From contig NZ_JASNJE010000003.1 of the NCBI RefSeq assembly GCF_030164465.1, positions 124,001-188,000 on the forward strand: a DNA stretch of 64,000 nucleotides, in the 5' to 3' direction. Position 1 is the stretch's first letter; the number at the start of each line of letters is the position of its first letter. A program made the position numbers and the translations under genes. The notes beneath the pieces were generated by a model. It ran no database searches, was not told the DNA's origin, and was given only the letters and a program-made list of their open reading frames with translations. The stretch is from Sedimentitalea xiamensis. GTDB lineage: Bacteria; Pseudomonadota; Alphaproteobacteria; Rhodobacterales; Rhodobacteraceae. Shown one piece after another: positions 16,123 to 24,622 of the stretch.

Positions 16123-16878
16123 TCAGGCCGTCAGGGACAGGCGGTTCAGGCTGGCGTCGAGGCTTTCCGCCCAGGCGTCGTGCAGCACCACGTTCGGCCG
16201 ATGGCGCAGGCCCCATGCCCTGAGCTGGTCGAACCGGTCCTGAGACACGTCGCCGAAGATCGCGGCGACCCGAGGTCGCCAATAGGCCAGGGCATCCAGA
16301 ATCGCGTTGCGCTGGCCTTGCTCCGTCAGCCTTGCCAGCCCTTCTTCGGCCAGTTCCACATGGCGCGTTTCGACAGGCGTGACTTCGCGCAGAACATCTG
16401 CCAGCGGCTGGTAGGAAACCTGCTGCATGTCCGACAGTTGCGCCACCACCGCCAGCCCCATGCAGAGGTTCATCGCGACCGCATCCGCCCAACCCTCCAA
16501 CGGGTAGTTCAGGACCGACAGGCGCATGTCATGATCGCTGCGCCGGGTGCCGGGCTCCGCGTTGCGGGGCAGGCGGGCGGTCCAGGGATGGTGATTGGCG
16601 TAGCGATCCGTGTTCGCGCCGAATTCGCCCATCAACCGCAGCACCTTGTCGGCATTGTCGGTCTTTTCCAGAACGATCTTGGCGGCGGCGATGCGTTCCT
16701 TGATGCCGGGACCCTCGTTGATGACATCGGCGAACCCGGCCGCCCCGGCCAGTTCGCTGTCGACGAACGTCGCCATCATCTTCAGAAGTTCGGCCCGATA
16801 GCGGGGCGGCACATTCGTCGGGTTGGTCAGCTTGCCACCTTGTTCGAGATAGCGTTCGATGCTCATGTCCTGCGCCAT
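16123..16878 (-). CDS. Phenylacetic acid catabolic family protein, PaaA/PaaC paralogue
   Basis: A 251-residue member of the PaaA/PaaC ferritin-like family (PF05138) at the 3' end of the phenylacetyl-CoA epoxidase operon, 12 bp after paaE. It keeps Glu42 (DSELAG) and the C-terminal half of a metal site (E170-x-x-H173), but where PaaA has DEAGH this protein reads DNADK (74-78), so the bridging Glu and first His are absent. It is therefore probably not a normal di-iron oxygenase. It could be an accessory subunit or act on iron loading or repair of the complex; this is inference. Confidence 0.75.
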   Translation of the reverse strand: MAQDMSIERYLEQGGKLTNPTNVPPRYRAELLKMMATFVDSELAGAAGFADVINEGPGIKERIAAAKIVLEKTDNADKVLRLMGEFGANTDRYANHHPWTARLPRNAEPGTRRSDHDMRLSVLNYPLEGWADAVAMNLCMGLAVVAQLSDMQQVSYQPLADVLREVTPVETRHVELAEEGLARLTEQGQRNAILDALAYWRPRVAAIFGDVSQDRFDQLRAWGLRHRPNVVLHDAWAESLDASLNRLSLTA

Positions 16879-16890
16879 GTCGGCCCCCTG

Positions 16891-17958
16891 TTACTGATCG
16901 TAATCCACGACAACGCGATCCGAGACCGGAAACGACTGGCAGGACAGCACATAGCCCTGCTGAACCTCGTAGTCTTCGAGCGCGTGGTTGGCGACCATTT
17001 CGACTTCGCCTTCGATGACCTTGCAGCGGCAGGTGGAACAGACCCCGGCCTTGCAGGCATAAGGCGCGTCGATGGCGTTTTCCAGGGCCGCTTCCAGCAC
17101 GGTCTGATCCTTTTCCATGGTAAAGCTGCGGGCGGTGCCGTCCAACGTGACACTGGCCTGCGTCGTTTTCGCCGTTGCCGTTCCGTCCTGGGTCGCGGCC
17201 TTGCGCGCCAGCCGGCCAGGCTGGGCGCTGGCGAAGAGTTCGAACTTGATCTGGGCATCGCTCAGGCCGTGTGCCCGCAGGCTGGAGGCGATGCCCAGCA
17301 TCATGGGTTCGGGGCCGCAGATATAGGCGATGTCGATGCTGTCGATGTCGACCCAATGCGCGAACAAAGCCTCGCATTTTCCGACATCCACCCGTCCGGT
17401 GAACAGATCGATATCCTGCGCGTCGGATTCCAGGATGTGGATAATCGTGAGCCGGCCCATGTAGAGGTTTTTCAGATCCTCCAGTTCCTCGCGGAACATG
17501 ATCGTGCTCACGCCGCGGTTGGCATAGACCAGTGTGAAAGTGCTGCGGGGTTCCGCCTTCAGCGCGGTTTTCAGGATCGACAGCACCGGGGTGATGCCGG
17601 ACCCGCCGGCAAACCCGAGGTAATTGCGTTTCTGCGTCGCATCCAGCGGGGTGAAGAAGCTTCCCATCGGCTCCATCGCCTGCAACGTGTCGCCGGGCTT
17701 CAGGTCTTCATTGGCCCAGGTGGAAAACGCACCGCCCTCCACTTTCTTGATGCCGACCTGCAAGATACCGTCGTCCTTGCCGGCGCAGATCGAATAGGAC
17801 CTGCGCACCTCGGTCCCGTCGAAATCGCGGCGGAAGGTCAGATACTGACCTTGCGTAAAGACGAAATCCCCGCCCTCGACGGGCTTCAGGGACACGACGA
17901 CGGCGTCCTTGATCGTCTTTCGGACATCGGTCACGGCAAGATCGTGAAAGCGCGCCAT
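16891..17958 (-). CDS. paaE: Phenylacetyl-CoA 1,2-epoxidase reductase subunit
   Basis: A 355-residue NAD(P)H-dependent reductase feeding electrons to the PaaAC di-iron centre. It has an FAD-binding domain (RRSYSICAG near residue 52), an NAD-binding domain (FAGGSGITPVLSILK, and CGPEPMM later) and a C-terminal plant-type [2Fe-2S] ferredoxin (CKAGVCSTCRCK plus a distal Cys in LSCQSF). Start is ATG 17958, 11 bp after the paaD stop. The frame is open further upstream, but that is a shadow of paaD. Confidence 0.95.
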   Translation of the reverse strand: MARFHDLAVTDVRKTIKDAVVVSLKPVEGGDFVFTQGQYLTFRRDFDGTEVRRSYSICAGKDDGILQVGIKKVEGGAFSTWANEDLKPGDTLQAMEPMGSFFTPLDATQKRNYLGFAGGSGITPVLSILKTALKAEPRSTFTLVYANRGVSTIMFREELEDLKNLYMGRLTIIHILESDAQDIDLFTGRVDVGKCEALFAHWVDIDSIDIAYICGPEPMMLGIASSLRAHGLSDAQIKFELFASAQPGRLARKAATQDGTATAKTTQASVTLDGTARSFTMEKDQTVLEAALENAIDAPYACKAGVCSTCRCKVIEGEVEMVANHALEDYEVQQGYVLSCQSFPVSDRVVVDYDQ

Positions 17959-17969
17959 GGGGTGTCTCC

Positions 17970-18428
17970 TCAGATACACTTGAAATAGTCGAAGGGTTCC
18001 AGACAGCTCCTGCAACGCCAATGGGCCTTGCAGGGGGTTGATCCGAACTGGCTGATCTTTTCGACATCGGTGCTGCCGCAACGGGGGCAGGCGTCCGGGC
18101 CGCCGGCGGCGCGGGGCGGGGAGATGCCGAATTCCCGAAGCCTGTCGCGCCCCTTTTCGGACAGCCAGTCGGTGGTCCAGGGCGGCGAGATCCTTGTCCT
18201 GATCCGCGGGTTTGCAATCCCGTGATCGCGCAGCGCCGTTTCGATGTCCATCGCGATCACGCGTGTCGCGGGACAGCCGGAATAGGTCGGGGTCACGGCG
18301 ACGTCGAGCTGGTCGCCGACCCATTGCACGTCGCGCACGATGCCAAGATCGACGACAGAAATCACCGGGATTTCCGGGTCGGGCACCTGGTCGAGCCAGC
18401 CCCAGATCTCGTCAATGGCGGGTTTCAT
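17970..18428 (-). CDS. paaD: Phenylacetate degradation protein, MIP18/SufT-like
   Basis: A 152-residue protein with an N-terminal MIP18 (DUF59) domain (VPDPEIPVISVVDLGIVRDV) and a C-terminal zinc ribbon of four Cys (CPRCG and CRSC, residues about 117-142). PaaD is needed for epoxidase activity and, from related DUF59 proteins, probably helps Fe-S or di-iron assembly; it is not part of the catalytic core. It starts one base after the paaC stop. Confidence 0.92.
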   Translation of the reverse strand: MKPAIDEIWGWLDQVPDPEIPVISVVDLGIVRDVQWVGDQLDVAVTPTYSGCPATRVIAMDIETALRDHGIANPRIRTRISPPWTTDWLSEKGRDRLREFGISPPRAAGGPDACPRCGSTDVEKISQFGSTPCKAHWRCRSCLEPFDYFKCI

Positions 18429-18429
18429 G

Positions 18430-19191
18430 TCACCAGGTCGCGCCAGGGTAGGCCCGTTGCAGCCACTGCATTTCCGTCAGCATGTGCCCGAGATGTTCGG
18501 AATGGCGAAATCCGCTCTTGCCGCCCTTGTGCGCGAATGCGCTGTCCGGGATCGTCAGGGTCGCCGTCGCCATCACCTTTGCCAGGTGGTCGTCATAGGC
18601 TGCGCGCAGGTCCGTAAGGTCCGGTGCGATCCCGGCCTCTGCCATGGCGTCATCGACGCTGTCGGGGACGAACAATTCGCCCACATAGGGCCAGAGCAGG
18701 TCGAGCGCGGCCTGCATCCGGCGATGGCTTTCATCTGTGCCGTCGCCCAGTCCGATCACGGTGTCGCCGGACCGTTCCACGTGATAGGACGCTTCCTTCA
18801 CCGCCTTGGCGGCGATTTCGGCGACACGTGGGTCGGTCGACCGCGTCAGCGCGTCCAGCATCGCCACGTGCCAGGCATCGAACAGGAACTGGCGCATCAT
18901 GGTCTGGCCGAAATCCCCGTTGGGCTGTTCGGTGAGAAGCACGTTGCGGAAATCCCAGGCGTCGCGCAGCATTGCCAGATCGTCCGCGCTGCGCCCCTTG
19001 CCTTCGACTTCGCCGGCCAGTCCCAGCCACATCTGGGTCTGGCCGATCAGGTCGAGCGCCGTGTTGGCCAGCGCGATGTCCTCTTCCAGGACGGGGGCCG
19101 TGCCGCACCATTCGCTGACCCGGTGGCCAAGCACCAGCGTATTGTCCCCCATCCGGCAGAGGAACTCGAAAAACGGATCCGCGGCCATCAC
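18430..19191 (-). CDS. paaC: Phenylacetyl-CoA 1,2-epoxidase structural subunit PaaC
   Basis: A 253-residue ferritin-like protein that pairs with PaaA in the epoxidase core; it lacks a metal site and holds the catalytic subunit in shape. The FFEFLCRMGDNTLVLGHRVS N terminus and GQTQMWLGLAGEVEG segment are typical. It overlaps the paaB stop by 4 bp, consistent with coupled translation and a fixed subunit ratio. Confidence 0.93.
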   Translation of the reverse strand: MMAADPFFEFLCRMGDNTLVLGHRVSEWCGTAPVLEEDIALANTALDLIGQTQMWLGLAGEVEGKGRSADDLAMLRDAWDFRNVLLTEQPNGDFGQTMMRQFLFDAWHVAMLDALTRSTDPRVAEIAAKAVKEASYHVERSGDTVIGLGDGTDESHRRMQAALDLLWPYVGELFVPDSVDDAMAEAGIAPDLTDLRAAYDDHLAKVMATATLTIPDSAFAHKGGKSGFRHSEHLGHMLTEMQWLQRAYPGATW

Positions 19192-19529
19192 ATCGCCCCT
19201 ACATCGTCAGGAATGTCAAAGAAGGTCGGATGCCGGTAGACCTTGGATTCCGACGGTTCATAGAACGGACCCTTATCGCCGGGGGACGTGGCCGCGATGT
19301 GCCGCGCCTCGACGGCCCAGATGCTGACCCCTTCATTGCGGCGGGTATAGACATCGCGGGCGTTCTTGATCGCCATGTCCGCGTCCGGCGCATGCAGGCT
19401 GCCGACATGGCGGTGGCTCATTCCGTGCTGGCCGCGGATGAAGATTTCCCAAAGCGGCCATTCGTGCCGTCTGGGCTTTGTCGGCGGGGTTTCCGGGATG
19501 TCGGGATAGGCGGAGTTTGGAGAGCTCAT
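19188..19529 (-). CDS. paaB: Phenylacetyl-CoA 1,2-epoxidase subunit PaaB
   Basis: A 113-residue subunit that bridges PaaAC heterodimers. The segment [20 protein letters not shown] (about 21-40) is the family signature, followed by [20 protein letters not shown]. The start at 19529 overlaps the paaA stop by 4 bp; an open extension upstream lies inside paaA and is not real. Confidence 0.93.
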   Translation of the reverse strand: MSSPNSAYPDIPETPPTKPRRHEWPLWEIFIRGQHGMSHRHVGSLHAPDADMAIKNARDVYTRRNEGVSIWAVEARHIAATSPGDKGPFYEPSESKVYRHPTFFDIPDDVGAM

Positions 19530-20518
19530 TCTGCTGCGACCTTTGCTGCGGCGCGTTTCTCGGCATGGGCAAGAAGCCCGTCGCGCACCCATTTGCCATC
19601 GTCCCACGCCTTGTTCCGGGCGGCGAGACGTTCCACGTTGCAGGGGCCGTTGCCCTTGATCACGTCGAAGAATTCGGACCAGTCGGGTTCGGCGAAATCA
19701 TAGCCGCCCTTGTCGTCGTTCCATGCCAGCGTTTCGTCCGGGACGGTCAGACCAAGGTATTCCGCCTGCGGCACGGTCTGGTCGACGAATTTCTGGCGCA
19801 GCTCGTCATTGGTGTTCATCTTGATCTTCCAGGCCATCGACTGCGCGGAATGAACGCTGTCCTGGTCCGAGGGGCCGAACATCATCAGCGACGGATACCA
19901 GAACCGGTTCAAGGCATCCTGCGCCATGCGTTTCTGCGCCGGTGTTCCGTTGGCCATCTTCATCATGATGTCATAGCCCTGCCGCTGGTGAAACGACTCT
20001 TCCTTGCAGATCCGCACCATGGCGCGGGCGTAGGGGCCAAAGGAGGTGCGCTGCAACGGCACCTGGTTCATGATCGCCGCGCCGTCGACCAGCCAGCCGA
20101 CCGCGCCCATATCGGCCCAGGTCAGCGTCGGGTAGTTGAAGATGGAACTGTATTTCATCTTGCCCGACAGCAGATCCTCGGTCAGTTCGTCGCGGGACAC
20201 GCCCAGCGTTTCGGCCGCGCAATAAAGGTAGAGCCCATGCCCGGCCTCGTCCTGCACCTTGGCCAGCAGGATCGCCTTGCGTTCCAGCGTCGGCGCGCGG
20301 GTGATCCAGTTGCCCTCGGGAAGCTGGCCGACGATTTCGGAATGCGCATGCTGGCCGATCTGGCGGATCAGCGTCTTGCGATAGCCCGCCGGCATCCAGT
20401 CCTTGGGTTCGATCTTTTCCCCCGCGTCGATCCGTTCCTGAAAGGCGCGTTCCTCGGCGGTCATGTCTTCGGGCGACTTCACGCCCTCGCCGGTGGATTT
20501 CACCATCTGTGCATACAT
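19526..20518 (-). CDS. paaA: Phenylacetyl-CoA 1,2-epoxidase catalytic subunit PaaA
   Basis: A 330-residue di-iron monooxygenase that converts phenylacetyl-CoA to its 1,2-epoxide, the committed step of aerobic phenylacetate breakdown. Metal ligands are visible: Glu61 (SEIVGQ), Glu91 and His94 (DEAGH), and Glu174/His177 (EESFHQ). It is first in a paaABCDE operon with 4-bp overlaps. The lower pathway genes (paaG, paaZ, paaJ, paaK) are not in the window. An operator-like palindrome lies about 120 bp upstream. Confidence 0.96.
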   Translation of the reverse strand: MYAQMVKSTGEGVKSPEDMTAEERAFQERIDAGEKIEPKDWMPAGYRKTLIRQIGQHAHSEIVGQLPEGNWITRAPTLERKAILLAKVQDEAGHGLYLYCAAETLGVSRDELTEDLLSGKMKYSSIFNYPTLTWADMGAVGWLVDGAAIMNQVPLQRTSFGPYARAMVRICKEESFHQRQGYDIMMKMANGTPAQKRMAQDALNRFWYPSLMMFGPSDQDSVHSAQSMAWKIKMNTNDELRQKFVDQTVPQAEYLGLTVPDETLAWNDDKGGYDFAEPDWSEFFDVIKGNGPCNVERLAARNKAWDDGKWVRDGLLAHAEKRAAAKVAAE

Positions 20519-20637
20519 CTGTCGTTCCTTTCGTCAGACCCGTTGCGCGATCGGGGCGATGCCCGGTGCCATGGTATCATATCCCCCTTGCCGCGGGGTA
20601 GTCCCGGAAAATCCGCCGTACGGATCAAAACACTTTT

Positions 20638-20649
20638 GACCGCACGGTC
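20638..20649. promoter_or_regulatory. Palindromic operator upstream of paaA (PaaR/TetR-type candidate)
   Basis: GACCG-CA-CGGTC is a perfect 5-bp-arm inverted repeat, extended on the right to CGGTCGGT. Short ACCG/CGGT palindromes of this type are used by TetR-family PaaR repressors of phenylacetate operons. It lies directly downstream of the best promoter candidate for paaA, 120 bp from its start codon. Confidence 0.45.
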
Positions 20650-20651
20650 GG

Positions 20652-20679
20652 TATATCTGAGGATGCCGATTCCATGCAA
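20652..20679 (-). promoter_or_regulatory. Candidate promoter of the paa operon
   Basis: On the minus strand TTGCAT (20679-20674) and GATATA (20657-20652) are separated by 16 bp. The element reads toward paaA, and the palindrome follows immediately. No better -35/-10 pair is visible in the 310-bp gap. Confidence 0.4.
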
Positions 20680-20685
20680 GAAAAA

Positions 20686-20720
20686 GTTACGAAAATAACT
20701 ATTTTTCCAAATTTCGTAAC
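20686..20720. repeat. Inverted repeat GTTACGAAA-N17-TTTCGTAAC, AT-rich
   Basis: Perfect 9-bp arms at 20686-20694 and 20712-20720 flank an A/T-rich spacer. A closely similar sequence (same first 11 bases, then CT-ATTTTTC) occurs at 28260-28297. It lies between the divergent paa operon and the small secreted-protein gene, so it may be a regulator binding site. I do not recognise the factor. Confidence 0.55.
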
Positions 20721-20830
20721 TCTACTGGCATTTTTCAGGCTCACCGGATGCCGATCCATTGTTTTGATGGAAGTGTCGGATGGTCGCTGATAGACTTGGG
20801 CGAAACCATCCGTGTTTGGGAGTATTTCGT

Positions 20831-21193
20831 ATGATTTCAAGATGTTTCGTGGCCGGACTCGCGCTGGTTCTGGGGGCTGGCGTGGTGGCGCAGACGGCTC
20901 CGGAGGCGGATCCGGATTACCAGGCGACCTGCGAGGTGAGGGGGGTCAACGGCATGGTCACGCTTGTCTATTGTCCCGAAGAACTGAGTGCCGAGTCGTT
21001 TCGGCAGGAAGGGATCATCGCGTGTGACGGCCGGTTGCCCTGCGGTGCCTGGTTCTGGACCGATCCCGACCTTGTGCCCGCAGAGGCCCCGGACAGCCAT
21101 GACAAGCTGGAGCCGGCCTCGATCGCCGGCAGTCATGGTGTCTGGATGAACGAAGCCAATCAGTTCTTCGAAATCGACGCCGAAAAACAATAA
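20831..21193 (+). CDS. Hypothetical secreted protein
   Basis: A 120-residue protein with an N-terminal signal peptide (ISRCFVAGLALVLGAGVVAQT, from the ATG at 20831). The mature part has four cysteines (in ATCEVRG, VYCPEE, IACDGR and LPCGAWFW), probably as two disulfides in the periplasm. I do not recognise the family. Extension to a start at 20780 would put the signal peptide inside the protein and is rejected. It converges on the sorting-signal protein gene. Confidence 0.65.
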   Translation: MISRCFVAGLALVLGAGVVAQTAPEADPDYQATCEVRGVNGMVTLVYCPEELSAESFRQEGIIACDGRLPCGAWFWTDPDLVPAEAPDSHDKLEPASIAGSHGVWMNEANQFFEIDAEKQ

Positions 21194-21226
21194 AAAAGGA
21201 CCCGCAGCGATGGATGCTGCGGGCCC
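21192..21226 (-). terminator. Rho-independent terminator of the vWA gene
   Basis: GGACCCGCAGC (21198-21208) and GCTGCGGGCCC (21216-21226) form an 11-bp stem with one G-T type mismatch and a 7-nt loop. On the minus strand a run of six T follows. It lies 30 bp past the stop of the vWA protein gene. Confidence 0.8.
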
Positions 21227-21256
21227 GGATCTTCAAGCGTCAAAGAACGCGTGGCC

Positions 21257-22120
21257 TTATGCGGCCTTGCGACGACGCCAGCCCATCAGGCCGAAAATGC
21301 CCAGGCCACCCGCCAGCAGCGGCAGAGCGGCCGGAACCGGAATCGGGTCGATCGTGCCGCCCGTGGTGATCACGGAGTTGACGATCTTCTTGTTGTAGAC
21401 TGCGGTCATGTCTGCAAAGGTCGTCTCAATGACAAAGCATTCGGAAATCGTGTTCACGATTTGGGCGGAACTGCCAATCTGGCTACATCCCCCCTGTACG
21501 GCCGGACCGTTCAGGAAATCGGCCGGACCCGTCGGCGTCGGGTTCAGCGCAGTGTCAAAACCCATTGCTCCCAGAAGAGCCCGGTCTCCGGCGTCGAGGG
21601 CGGTGCCGATTGCTTCGAAGCTCATCGAATCCCAGCCTTCGCCAATCAACTCGCCTGCCTTGGCAACAAGCGTGACTTGATCTTGGCCCGTTGTGGGAAC
21701 CGGGTCGCCGTCTGTCGCAAAGTTCAGGATCGACACATCGCCCAGGTTGCCGCTCAGTTCTTTCATGGCCTGCATCGCCGCGACATAATTGGTTGTGCTA
21801 CCAATGTAAGCCGCGTTGTCGATCGCCGTGTTGAGCGCCGCGAGGTTTGCTGCCGAATCCAGCCGGATCGGTGTCGCGGTCACTTTGGTCGCGGTGTCTG
21901 AAAACGACACGATGGACACCGTGTATGTGACATTCGGATCGCTGATGTTAATCGTGTTCAATGCAGCCTTCAAGGCGTTCATCGTGTTGCTGAACTCGGA
22001 GTTGCCGACACTGCCGGACGAGTCAACAATGAACCCGAGATCGACTTCCGCAGCGAATGCCGCCGATGTCGACAAGGCCATCACGGCGACGCTGCCCGCT
22101 AAAAGTGTACGTTTAATCAT
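21257..22120 (-). CDS. Secreted von Willebrand factor A domain protein with VPLPA-CTERM-type tail
   Basis: A 287-residue exported protein. Residues 1-24 are a signal peptide; the vWA domain begins at once with the metal-binding MIDAS motif DSSGS (33-37) and covers about 26-235. The C terminus carries a sorting signal: PVPAALPLLAGGLGIFGLMG followed by WRRRKAA, the VPLPA-CTERM class found in Rhodobacterales, recognised by an exosortase-like system that anchors or processes surface proteins. No exosortase gene is in the window. GAGGTGA precedes the ATG. Composition is less GC-rich than its neighbours. Its ligand is unknown. Confidence 0.85.
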   Translation of the reverse strand: MIKRTLLAGSVAVMALSTSAAFAAEVDLGFIVDSSGSVGNSEFSNTMNALKAALNTINISDPNVTYTVSIVSFSDTATKVTATPIRLDSAANLAALNTAIDNAAYIGSTTNYVAAMQAMKELSGNLGDVSILNFATDGDPVPTTGQDQVTLVAKAGELIGEGWDSMSFEAIGTALDAGDRALLGAMGFDTALNPTPTGPADFLNGPAVQGGCSQIGSSAQIVNTISECFVIETTFADMTAVYNKKIVNSVITTGGTIDPIPVPAALPLLAGGLGIFGLMGWRRRKAA

Positions 22121-22533
22121 ATTTTCACCTCGTATGTTTTCGTACCCTGTGGAAACGCGGCTTAGCCGCGCTGCCGAACGTTAACATAGCTTCGCCACGG
22201 ATTCGCCTTGTTTCTGACGATTGCATTGATTTTTTGTGATCTGCCCATACCTGCGGAAATTCGCCGACAACTTTAAAACACAAGTTTTATCAATATCTTG
22301 CGGGCAGTGGCGCGATGCGGATGTCTGCCCTTTCCCACATGCAACGGTTAATTTCCAATCGGGCTTGTTTCTGGCGGGGCCGGTTTTAGCGTTAACAGCG
22401 CTTCGCATTCGAGGTCGGTCATCTGCAATATTAAGTGATTCGGTTCTGATTTCAGTGCGGCAATTCTCTCTATGGTAGAAAGTCAATATTCAAATTAAAT
22501 CAGTGCGGGATCGATGTAACCGCGCGGGGCCGT
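22121..22533. other. AT-rich leader and promoter region of the vWA gene
   Basis: 413 bp that are clearly more AT-rich than the surrounding DNA. It must hold the promoter of the vWA gene. A perfect small hairpin CGCGGC-TTA-GCCGCG lies at 22156-22170, 36 bp before the start codon, in the probable untranslated leader. TTGAAT and TTGACT hexamers occur near 22480-22495 on the minus strand, but no paired -10 is convincing. No protein-coding frame is supported. Confidence 0.5.
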
Positions 22534-23511
22534 TCATCGCCGTTTGATCGCCGCCCGTGCGATCCGGCGTTTGTTCTGCTTTTCCCGAAGAAATACGAAC
22601 AGACCGGACGCCACGATCAGGGCCATGCCGATCCAGATGGCCGCATCCGGCAGTTCCGCCCACAAGAGCCATCCCCAGAAAACCGCCATCGGCAGCAGCG
22701 CGTATTCGAAAGGAGCGACCGTCGCGGCATCCGCGAGGCGGTAGGCCTGCGCCAGGCAATAGCCGATCACCGCCGAATTCAGTCCCAGGCCGACGAGGGT
22801 CGGCCAGTCGCCGGAGGATGGCCAGACCCAGGCCCGAAACAGGAACCGGAGACTGGGCGACCCGGTGTCCTGGGCAAAGCGGCCGTCCCCGGCGACCAGC
22901 CAGAATCCCAGTGACACGAGGATGAAAACCATCTGGATATATACCGTCATCGCGGACGCCTTGCTCGTCGCACCAAGCTTGCGCGTCATCAGCTGCATGA
23001 TCGCATAGGTCAGCGCCCCGAGGACCGGCATCAGCAGCACGGTGCGGCTGGCATCCAGCATCTCGCCATTCGCCCAGGGACGTTGCATGATCAGGACGCC
23101 GGCGAATCCGACCAGAACGGCCCCGATCCGCAGGGGACCCACCTTTTCCCCGAGGATCGGGATCGACAGGACGGTGATGAACAGCGGTGCCGCGAAGAAC
23201 AGCGCCGTGGCGTCCGCCAGCGGGATCACGGCGAGGGCGACGAAAAAGCACATGTTGGAAACGACGATCAGTGCGCCGCGCAAAAGGTGCAAACCCGGAT
23301 GGGCGGTGCGAAGGATCGCCCATCCGCCTTCCAACTGGACGAGAACGAGGGTGAAGATCAGCCCGATCGCGGACCGCGTGAAGATGATCTGGTGCAGCGG
23401 ATAGCCCTCCGACAGTTGCTTGATCAGCATGTCGTTGATCGAGATCGCGGCCATGCCCGCGAGAACGAAGGCGATGCCGGCGCTTGGCCGGTTGTGGGTC
23501 GTTTCAGACAT
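22534..23511 (-). CDS. DMT superfamily (EamA) transporter
   Basis: A 325-residue inner-membrane protein with ten predicted helices in two EamA repeats (about 10-145 and 155-300), the drug/metabolite transporter fold. These carriers export amino acids, nucleobases or other small metabolites; nothing in the sequence fixes the substrate. The C-terminal tail is basic (KQNKRRIARAAIKRR), in the cytoplasm. It is divergent from the ABC exporter pair with a 181-bp shared upstream region. Confidence 0.85.
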   Translation of the reverse strand: MSETTHNRPSAGIAFVLAGMAAISINDMLIKQLSEGYPLHQIIFTRSAIGLIFTLVLVQLEGGWAILRTAHPGLHLLRGALIVVSNMCFFVALAVIPLADATALFFAAPLFITVLSIPILGEKVGPLRIGAVLVGFAGVLIMQRPWANGEMLDASRTVLLMPVLGALTYAIMQLMTRKLGATSKASAMTVYIQMVFILVSLGFWLVAGDGRFAQDTGSPSLRFLFRAWVWPSSGDWPTLVGLGLNSAVIGYCLAQAYRLADAATVAPFEYALLPMAVFWGWLLWAELPDAAIWIGMALIVASGLFVFLREKQNKRRIARAAIKRR

Positions 23512-23692
23512 CGGGTGGCTCCTGTGCGCGGCTGGGACGGCCGCTTTCGGTATCGACCGCTACCACAGACCGGCGGCATGTCCAGCTTGCAATGACCCGC
23601 CGGTTCCTGCGTTTGCGCAGGCCGGTTTGTGCATCGCGGCTCTGGCGAGCCGGCGCAGGGCGGTCTAGGGTCGCCCGAAACGGGAGGCCGCC

Positions 23693-24622
23693 ATGTCCGC
23701 AATTTTGTCGATCAGGGATCTGCGCAAGACCTATGACGGAGGGTTCGAGGCGCTCAAGGGCGTGACGCTGGACATTGAAAAGGGCGAGATCCTGGCCCTG
23801 CTCGGGCCGAATGGGGCTGGCAAGACGACCCTGATATCAATGGTTTGCGGCATCACAACGATCAGCGATGGACAGGTCACGGTGGACGGGCACGACATCC
23901 AGGCCGAATTCCGCGCGGCGCGGTCCCTGATCGGGCTGGTGCCGCAGGAAATCGCGCTGCAACCCTTCGAGACCGTGCTCAACACCGTGCGGTTCTCGCG
24001 CGGCCTGTTCGGCAAGTCGCGCGACGACGCGCATATCGAACGGGTGCTGCGCAAACTGTCGCTGTGGGACAAGAAGGACACGCAGATCACGGCGCTCTCG
24101 GGTGGCATGAAACGTCGCGTGCTGATCGCCAAGGCGCTCAGCCACGAGCCGCGGGTCCTGTTCCTTGACGAACCGACCGCGGGCGTGGACGTGGAACTGC
24201 GCCGTGACATGTGGGGGATGGTCGCGGATCTGAAGGCGGATGGCGTCACGATCATCCTGACCACCCACTACATCGAGGAAGCCGAGGCCATCGCCGACCG
24301 GGTCGGCGTGATCAACAAGGGGGAATTGCTGCTGGTGCAGGACAAGGACACGCTGATGGCACAGATGGGCAAGAAGCAGATCGAGGTGCAGCTGGCCGAG
24401 ACCCTGAACGCGATCCCGCCGGTCCTGTCGGACTTCGGGCTCAGGCTCGGGGCGGGGGGCAACAGCCTGATCTACACCTACGACACCAAGGGCGAACGCA
24501 CCGGCATCACCGGGTTGCTGAACGCGGTTTCCAATGCCGGTCTGACCCTGCGCGACGTGCAGACCCGCCAAAGCAGTCTCGAAGACATCTTCGTCGATCT
24601 GGTCGCAGGAGGCACCGCATGA
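23693..24622 (+). CDS. yadG: ABC-2 type transporter ATP-binding protein (YadG-like)
   Basis: A 309-residue ATPase. Walker A is [11 protein letters not shown] (about 39-49), the signature is [16 protein letters not shown] and Walker B is [12 protein letters not shown]; a regulatory C-terminal domain of some 90 residues follows. Length and order match E. coli YadG (308 aa) with its YadH permease. It forms a two-gene operon with an ATGA overlap. The substrate is unknown. Confidence 0.88.
   Translation: MSAILSIRDLRKTYDGGFEALKGVTLDIEKGEILALLGPNGAGKTTLISMVCGITTISDGQVTVDGHDIQAEFRAARSLIGLVPQEIALQPFETVLNTVRFSRGLFGKSRDDAHIERVLRKLSLWDKKDTQITALSGGMKRRVLIAKALSHEPRVLFLDEPTAGVDVELRRDMWGMVADLKADGVTIILTTHYIEEAEAIADRVGVINKGELLLVQDKDTLMAQMGKKQIEVQLAETLNAIPPVLSDFGLRLGAGGNSLIYTYDTKGERTGITGLLNAVSNAGLTLRDVQTRQSSLEDIFVDLVAGGTA

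Noticed and set aside
17959-18324. Longer start for paaE
   Set aside because: The added part is the paaD sequence in another frame; paaE homologues begin at the ATG at 17958.
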